Source: a virus. From it: DNA of 21,725 nucleotides. Shown piece after piece: positions 13,964 through 19,700 of this stretch (positions within the stretch are counted from its first letter, which is position 1; the number at the start of each line of letters is the position of its first letter). The notes under the pieces were generated by a model. The model made no database searches, had not been told where the DNA came from, and was given only the letters and a program-made list of their open reading frames with translations. The translations under genes were made by a program, and so were the position numbers. The stretch spans positions 1-21,725 of the IMG/VR virus record IMGVR_UViG_3300027706_000274. One strand, written 5' to 3'.

Positions 13964-14647
13964 GTGAAAATTGACACTTTTCGCTCGAAGATATCGTCGT
14001 TTGGCCCTCTCGGATACTGGCGGCTCAACGATGCTTCGCATATCGGGGCCGCAGATTCGTCTGGGTTCGGAAATGATGGGCAATACAGCTCGACCGCGAT
14101 TGCGCTGCTGCAGGGCCTCGCCCCGGGCATCTACGGCGCAAGCCTGCCGGGCAGCGATACGGCATATGTGACGCTGCCAAATGTGGACGCCTTTCGAATT
14201 CCGATTCTGAGCGGCCTGGTTACGTTCAAGGATCAGGGTACCCCGGCGAACGGCCGCCTCGTTTACTTCACGGGCGAAAGCACCGCGGGGCCGGGATGGC
14301 AGGTGATGCGCGCGGCCAGCGGCAACGGCGCGGTTCTGGCGATCGATACGAGCGCGCAACATGCTCAGACGCTGAATTTTCCCGGTGCTCCGTTCGACGG
14401 CAATCGGCACACGCTGGCGTGGGGATTCGACGGCGCTTATCTGTACGCCTCGACGGATTTTTCATCCTGGGCGACCGCGCCTTACAGTGTCGGCGGCGGA
14501 CCGGTCCCCAATCCAAGCGCTTCGTTCCTGATCGGAAAGGCGGCGATCGCGGGGCCGGGATATTACGCAAAGGCGATTATCTCAGACCTTGCGATTTTTC
14601 CTTACGTCCTGCAGGCCGCTCAGCTCGATGGGCTTTCGGCCGCGCTC
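13964..14647 (+). other. N-terminal LamG-like domain of the hub protein
   Basis: Residues 1-228. LamG signs: the opening GYWRLND, DSSGFGNDG, a strand pattern with HTLAWGFDGAYLYAS near 149-163, and a closing SDLAIFPYVL. It shares the opening pattern GYWR..D..........DxSGxGxxG with the second domain at residue 479, so the two are probably distant paralogues. Confidence 0.6.
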
Positions 14648-16222
14648 GGGTCGGGAAACGATGCGCTGGAATACACGCTGCTGACCGCGCGCGAACTTAC
14701 GGTCGCGGATTTGTTCAGCATCGAACTTGCCGATGGCACGGTTCTCAACTGGACGAGCTTCGATTGCGATGTGGTGGCCGGAGCGACCAGGTATTCTTCG
14801 ATGGGTCCGCGGCTCAAGCGCGGAGCAATCAGATGGAAGCGCGGCGTCGAGGCGTCGCCGCTGGAATTGAGAGTCGCCGGAGCTTCGACCGATGTCGGGG
14901 ATCTTGGCCTGACCGTCGCACAAGCGATCACCGCGGGCTATTTCAACGGCGCCAAAGTCACCGTCAGCCGGGTGTATAACCCTGCGCGCACGGCTGACGG
15001 GTCATACTCGGCGCTGTCGGCGCTGATGCTGTTTCAGGGATGGGTTGGAAAGATCGAGCAGGGGCGCCCGTACGCAAGAATCACCGTCAATTCGCTGTTC
15101 GAGCGGATGAATTTGCAGTGGCCGTTCACGATGCTCCAGCCGTCGTGCCGATGGACGCTGTTCGACAGCGGATGCTCGCTGGATCAGGCCGGATTTGCCG
15201 TCAGCGGGGCGGTGCAATCCGGCTCGACCGCGTCGAAGATTGCGCATGGCCTGACGAACGCAACCGGCTACTTCGATCAGGGGCGCATCAAGTTCACCAG
15301 CGGACCGAACAACGGGATCTGGCGCGTGGTGCAATCCGGCATCGCGGCGGGGGCGGCCGCGAGCTACCAACAGACCGTGCTCAACGACAAGCCGGCGGGC
15401 TACTGGCGCTTTGGCGACCTGGCCGGATCGTCAACCGTCGCCGACCTCAGCGGCAACGGTTACCACGGCACGGTGCGCGGCGGCGTTGCGCTCGGGCAGC
15501 CGGGAGCTCTGGCGGGAGATTCGACTACCTGCGCGCTGTTCGACGGAAGCAGCGGCTACATCACGCTTCCGATCCCGAAGCCGGGCGCCTTCGCGCAGGG
15601 AATCAGCTTCGAGTTCTGGTTCAAACTTCCGCCGGGATCGGCGCCTGCGCAGCCGGCGGGAATTTTCGACACCGCTACGGGAGATCCTTTCACGCTGCGC
15701 AACTTCAATCCGGGCGGCGGCTCCCCGGCGTTCGAATGGAAGAGCAAGGGCCAGCCGATGGTCGGCTTCAATCAGCCGGCCGCCAACGTCTGGGTGCATG
15801 TGGTGGTGACCTATCGCGGCCAGAACGCGATCGATCTCTACTATAATGGACAGCTCTACAGTTCAGCGACCGCGCAGGGCAACGGCCAGATAGCCTGGAA
15901 GAACCCGATCACGATCGGAAACATCAACGGCGGCGCGAACGGATGGTTCAAAGGCTATCTGCAGGAATTCGCGATCTATCCCTATGCGATGTCGGCCGAC
16001 CAGCCGCTTGCGCACTACGATGCGGGCGTTACGCCGCCCAGCGCGAGCGGCAGCGGAATATTTGTCCTGACGCAGGCGCTGCCGTATGCGCCGGCGGCGG
16101 GCGACACGTTCGTCGTTTACCCGGGGTGCGACAAATCGCAGCGTACCTGCCGGCTCAAGTTCAACAACCTCGCCAATTTTGGCGGCTTTCCGTACGTGCC
16201 CGCGCCGGAGACCGCGGCATGA
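13964..16222 (+). CDS. DUF2163 tail hub protein with two LamG-like domains
   Basis: A 752-residue protein; typical DUF2163 (TIGR02218) hub proteins are near 300. Domains: LamG-like 1-228 (GYWRLNDAS, DSSGFGNDG, FLIGKAAI); DUF2163 part one 235-458 (FSIELADGTVLNWTSFDCDV, RGAIRWKRGVEASPLELRV, PSCRWTLFDSGCSLD); LamG-like 467-690 (GYWRFGD, VADLSGNGYHGTV, FEFWFKLPPG, VHVVVTYRG, DLYYNGQLY); DUF2163 part two 697-752 (GCDKSQRTCRLKFNNLANFG, GFPYVP). Cys395/404 and Cys722/729 have the 9- and 7-residue spacings of the lambda gpL iron-sulfur ligands as I recall them. GTG 13964 is the only start after the in-frame stop at 13943. AGGAGG lies 29 bases upstream. The stop overlaps the next ATG. Likely at the tail tip, binding surface sugars as well as forming the hub. 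Confidence 0.85.
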   Translation: MKIDTFRSKISSFGPLGYWRLNDASHIGAADSSGFGNDGQYSSTAIALLQGLAPGIYGASLPGSDTAYVTLPNVDAFRIPILSGLVTFKDQGTPANGRLVYFTGESTAGPGWQVMRAASGNGAVLAIDTSAQHAQTLNFPGAPFDGNRHTLAWGFDGAYLYASTDFSSWATAPYSVGGGPVPNPSASFLIGKAAIAGPGYYAKAIISDLAIFPYVLQAAQLDGLSAALGSGNDALEYTLLTARELTVADLFSIELADGTVLNWTSFDCDVVAGATRYSSMGPRLKRGAIRWKRGVEASPLELRVAGASTDVGDLGLTVAQAITAGYFNGAKVTVSRVYNPARTADGSYSALSALMLFQGWVGKIEQGRPYARITVNSLFERMNLQWPFTMLQPSCRWTLFDSGCSLDQAGFAVSGAVQSGSTASKIAHGLTNATGYFDQGRIKFTSGPNNGIWRVVQSGIAAGAAASYQQTVLNDKPAGYWRFGDLAGSSTVADLSGNGYHGTVRGGVALGQPGALAGDSTTCALFDGSSGYITLPIPKPGAFAQGISFEFWFKLPPGSAPAQPAGIFDTATGDPFTLRNFNPGGGSPAFEWKSKGQPMVGFNQPAANVWVHVVVTYRGQNAIDLYYNGQLYSSATAQGNGQIAWKNPITIGNINGGANGWFKGYLQEFAIYPYAMSADQPLAHYDAGVTPPSASGSGIFVLTQALPYAPAAGDTFVVYPGCDKSQRTCRLKFNNLANFGGFPYVPAPETAA
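15362..16033 (+). other. LamG-like domain inserted in the DUF2163 hub
   Basis: Residues 467-690. A complete LamG-like jelly roll lies between IWRVVQS (DUF2163 strand ending near 458) and GIFVLTQALP (resuming at 697). Cysteine codons flank it: 15146 and 15173 on one side, 16127 and 16148 on the other. Confidence 0.7.
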
Positions 16223-16779
16223 TGAGCGGTGAAAACGCCCTTCGAGCCGCGATCGTGAGCGAGGCGCGCTCATGGATCGGCACGCCGTATCTCCATCAAG
16301 GTCGCGCGAAAGGAGCAGGCGTCGATTGCGCGATGCTGTTGCTCGAAGTCTACGAACGCGCGGGCCTGCTGCCCCATCTGGAGCTGGCCGAGATCGTAAC
16401 CGATCCCGAAAAGCAGATCGCGAAGTATCCGCCGGACTGGATGCTGCATCGCGACGACGAGCGCTATCTTCGCATCGTCGAACGATTCGCGTGCCGATTG
16501 CCGGTTGGAGCAATGCCGAGCGACGGCGATATCGCGCTGTATCGATGGGGACGGACCGTCAGCCACGGCGGAATAGTCGATCGATGGCCGCGAATCATCC
16601 ACGCCTATTCGCGATCCAATCGGGTCGAGTACGGAGAGGGCGATCGCGGCGAGATAGGAGGGCCGGGTCCCGACGGCAAACCGCGGTTGGCGGGATTCTG
16701 GTCGCTCTGGCCGCCGCGCAATAACCGCGGCGCCCGCGCTCAACTCGCAACCGCACTCGAGGAATCGAAGGCTGTATGA
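16219..16779 (+). CDS. NlpC/P60 tail peptidoglycan hydrolase
   Basis: A 186-residue cysteine peptidase of the phage NlpC/P60 type (TIGR02219-like; the counterpart of the C-terminal half of lambda gpK) that would cut cell-wall peptides during entry. Likely catalytic residues: Cys37 in GVDCAMLL, His116 in SHGGIV and His128 in IIHAYS. The usual start, ARSWIGTPYLHQGRAKGAGV, is intact at 17-36. The frame is open upstream inside the hub gene, but the ATG at 16219 overlaps the hub stop as ATGA; ATG 16222 is equally possible. The stop overlaps the tip-protein start. There is no signal peptide, as expected for a tail component. It has no JAB-type domain, unlike lambda gpK. Confidence 0.9.
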   Translation: MMSGENALRAAIVSEARSWIGTPYLHQGRAKGAGVDCAMLLLEVYERAGLLPHLELAEIVTDPEKQIAKYPPDWMLHRDDERYLRIVERFACRLPVGAMPSDGDIALYRWGRTVSHGGIVDRWPRIIHAYSRSNRVEYGEGDRGEIGGPGPDGKPRLAGFWSLWPPRNNRGARAQLATALEESKAV

Positions 16780-19700
16780 GTTTCTTCGCCAATCAGAGCG
16801 TCGCGGGCACGCGACCGTCGATTCATCATTTTCGCGTCAATTCTTCCCAGTATGGATCGATAATTCCGATCGTCTATGGGCGAGCGCGCATTCCCGGCAT
16901 CTTCATATGGACCGGGGATTTCACCGCAACCAAGTCTCAAGGTCCGGGCAAGGGACTCGGAGGCACCGGCGGCTCGTTTTATAACTACTCGGTCTCGGTT
17001 GAGATTGCGCTCAGCCAGGGGGCGATCACTTCGCTGGGCCGCTCGTGGCATATGGGCAACGGCGGCCTGAAGCGCCATACCGCCGCGCAGACCAATTCCA
17101 ACTGGACACTGTTCCCCGGCGCATTCGGGCAGGCGCCGTGGTCGTACATGACGACCAGGCATCCGGGGCAGGATCTTGGCTACAGTGGAATCGCCTACCT
17201 CGCGCGCAGCGCCTGGAACCTGGGAACCTCGGGATCGCCGCCGCAGATTACTTTCGAGGTCTTCGGACTCGCGCCTTACGGTTCCGGAGTGTCGGATGCG
17301 AATCCGCGCGACGTGATCAACGACATCCTCGTCAACTCGCGCTATGGGCTCGGCCTCGATCCGTCCTGTGTCGCCGACCTGTCTGATTTCTCGAACTACT
17401 GCATCGCCAGCAGTTTCTTCATCTCGCCGGTTTTCGATCAGCAGAAGACGATGGCGGAATGGATGAAGCTGCTGCTCGATTGCGTACATGCGGACGCGGT
17501 GTGGTCGAACGGCCAGTTGAAAATCGTGCCTTACGGAGATCGGCCGGTCGCGGGAAACGGCACGACATGGATTCCTTCCGTCGGGCCCGTCTATGCGCTG
17601 AATGACGACGACTTCATCGCGGAAAAGAACTCGGCGCCGGTGACTGTCTCCGTGACGACGCCGGCGGATCGCGCCAACGTCGTGAACGTCGAGTACGTCA
17701 ACGCCGCCAACGACTACAATATCGAAACGGCCGAGGCCAAGGATGAAGCGGATATCCAGCGCCTTGGGCAGCGGCGCGATTCACCCAGGCAGTTCCATCC
17801 GATTACCAGCGCATTGATGGCGCGATCGGTCGCGCAGCTCAAGCTGCAGCGGTCGCTGTACGTCGCGAACCAGTGCGAGGTTCGCGTGCCGCAGCGATAC
17901 ATCCTGGCGGAGCCGATGGATGTAGTCGCGCTGACCGACGAATACCTGGGGCTGGACGCTTATCCCGCGCGGATCGTCGAGATCGAGGAAGAAGCGGACG
18001 ATGCGGGCCAGTTGATCGGCGATTCGCTTTTGATAACCCTCGAGGACCTCGGCGCCAACAGCACGCCCGGCTATCCGACCCAGCCTCCCGGCCCATGGGG
18101 AGCGGTGGATCAAAACACGGCGCCCAACCCAATCAATGTCAACCCGATAATCTTCGAGCCGCCCGCAAAAGCACTCGGCAATCACGGCATCGCGGCGCAT
18201 CTCAAGGGATCGCTCGAACTGTGGGTGGCGGCATCGCCGCAGGATGCGGATGCTGATTGGGGCGGATGCAACGTCTATCTCTCGGCCGACAACAACACTT
18301 ACAGCCTGATTGGCCGGATAAGAAACGCGGCGGCGATGGGCATGCTCGCCGCGCCGCTGCCGTCTCATCCCGATCCGGACACCGCCGACACCTTGCAGGT
18401 GGATTTGTCGGAGAGCGGAGGCTCCCTGACCGCCGCATCGCATGCGCTGGCGGATGCGGGAATGAATCTCGCCTACGTGGATGGAGAGTTGATCTGTTTT
18501 GCCGGCGTGGCCGCGGGAGCTGGTCCGAATCAGTTCAATCTCGGCTACCTGCGCCGGGGACGTTATGGCACGACGATCCGGAGCCACGCCGCCGGCTCGA
18601 GCTTCGCCTTCCTTGGCGCGATCCATTCGCTGGATCCGTCGATACTGCGTATTCCACTGAGTAATGCGCACATCGGACAAACCCTCTATCTGAAGTTCGC
18701 GTCCGTCAACACGGAGATCGATTCCGAGCAGGATCTCGCCGCCTGCGCCGCGTACAGCGTAACCATAGCGGGCACGGCGCATCAGAACCGCATCCCCCAT
18801 CGCCACGTAAAGAAGTACCGGGCCGCGACGTTTTACACCGCGGGCGCATACGTCAAGCCGAATTTGCCCAACGGGTTTTTCTATCAGGCGCAGAACAGCG
18901 GAACGTCCGGCGGAGCCGAACCCGCATGGCCGCTCGGAGTCGACGAAAGCGTTACCGATAGCGGCGGCATCATGTGGACCGCGATCGAGGCATCGCCGGA
19001 GATCGACGATGGGTCCATCCCGACTTCGGGCCTTGACAACACGCCGATGCCGGATGTGACGGGATTGACCTATGCGATAACGAAGAAGGGCGACATCAAG
19101 CTGTCATGGTCGTTCGCCACGCCGCGCCCTTCCAACTTCTCGCATTTCGAAATCCGTCAGGGCGCGAGCTGGGCGGCCGGAACTTTCGTCGATACAACGA
19201 AGCGCAATCAGCTTCTGATTAGCGATCCCGCGCCGGGAACCGAAACTTACTGGGTCGGCGCGATCAACGTTGCGCTGGTTGCCGATGCCGTCCCGCAGTC
19301 GGTCAGCGTTACGATGCCGTCGTTGCCCCCTGTGACCGGCCTGACCGCAACCGTCACGAAGAAGCAGGACGTTCAGCTCCGATGGACGAAACCGTCGCCA
19401 TTCCCGGTTCACTTTCGCGCTTATGAAATCCGGACGGACACGAATCCCGGCAACGCGGTGAACCTGGTCGATCACACCAAGAAGACCAGCTACCTGATAA
19501 CCGATCCCGTCGGCGGCGCCACATATTACGTGTACGTACTCGATTCAGCCGGAAACTACAGCGCGGGCGTTTCGGTAACGGCGACCGCGGGCGCGCCCTA
19601 CAAAAAGTCCTGGCTTCAACTGTGGTCCGGGCTGACCGCCGATCCGAGCGACAACAATCGCTACCAGCCGGGCCAGCGCACCGGCGCGCCCGTCACCGGC

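Noticed and set aside
16776-18100. Possible glycosidase (GTA-type TIM barrel) domain in the tip protein
   Set aside because: The N-terminal region reads as a J-like tip domain, and I could not see a TIM-barrel signature or paired catalytic acids.
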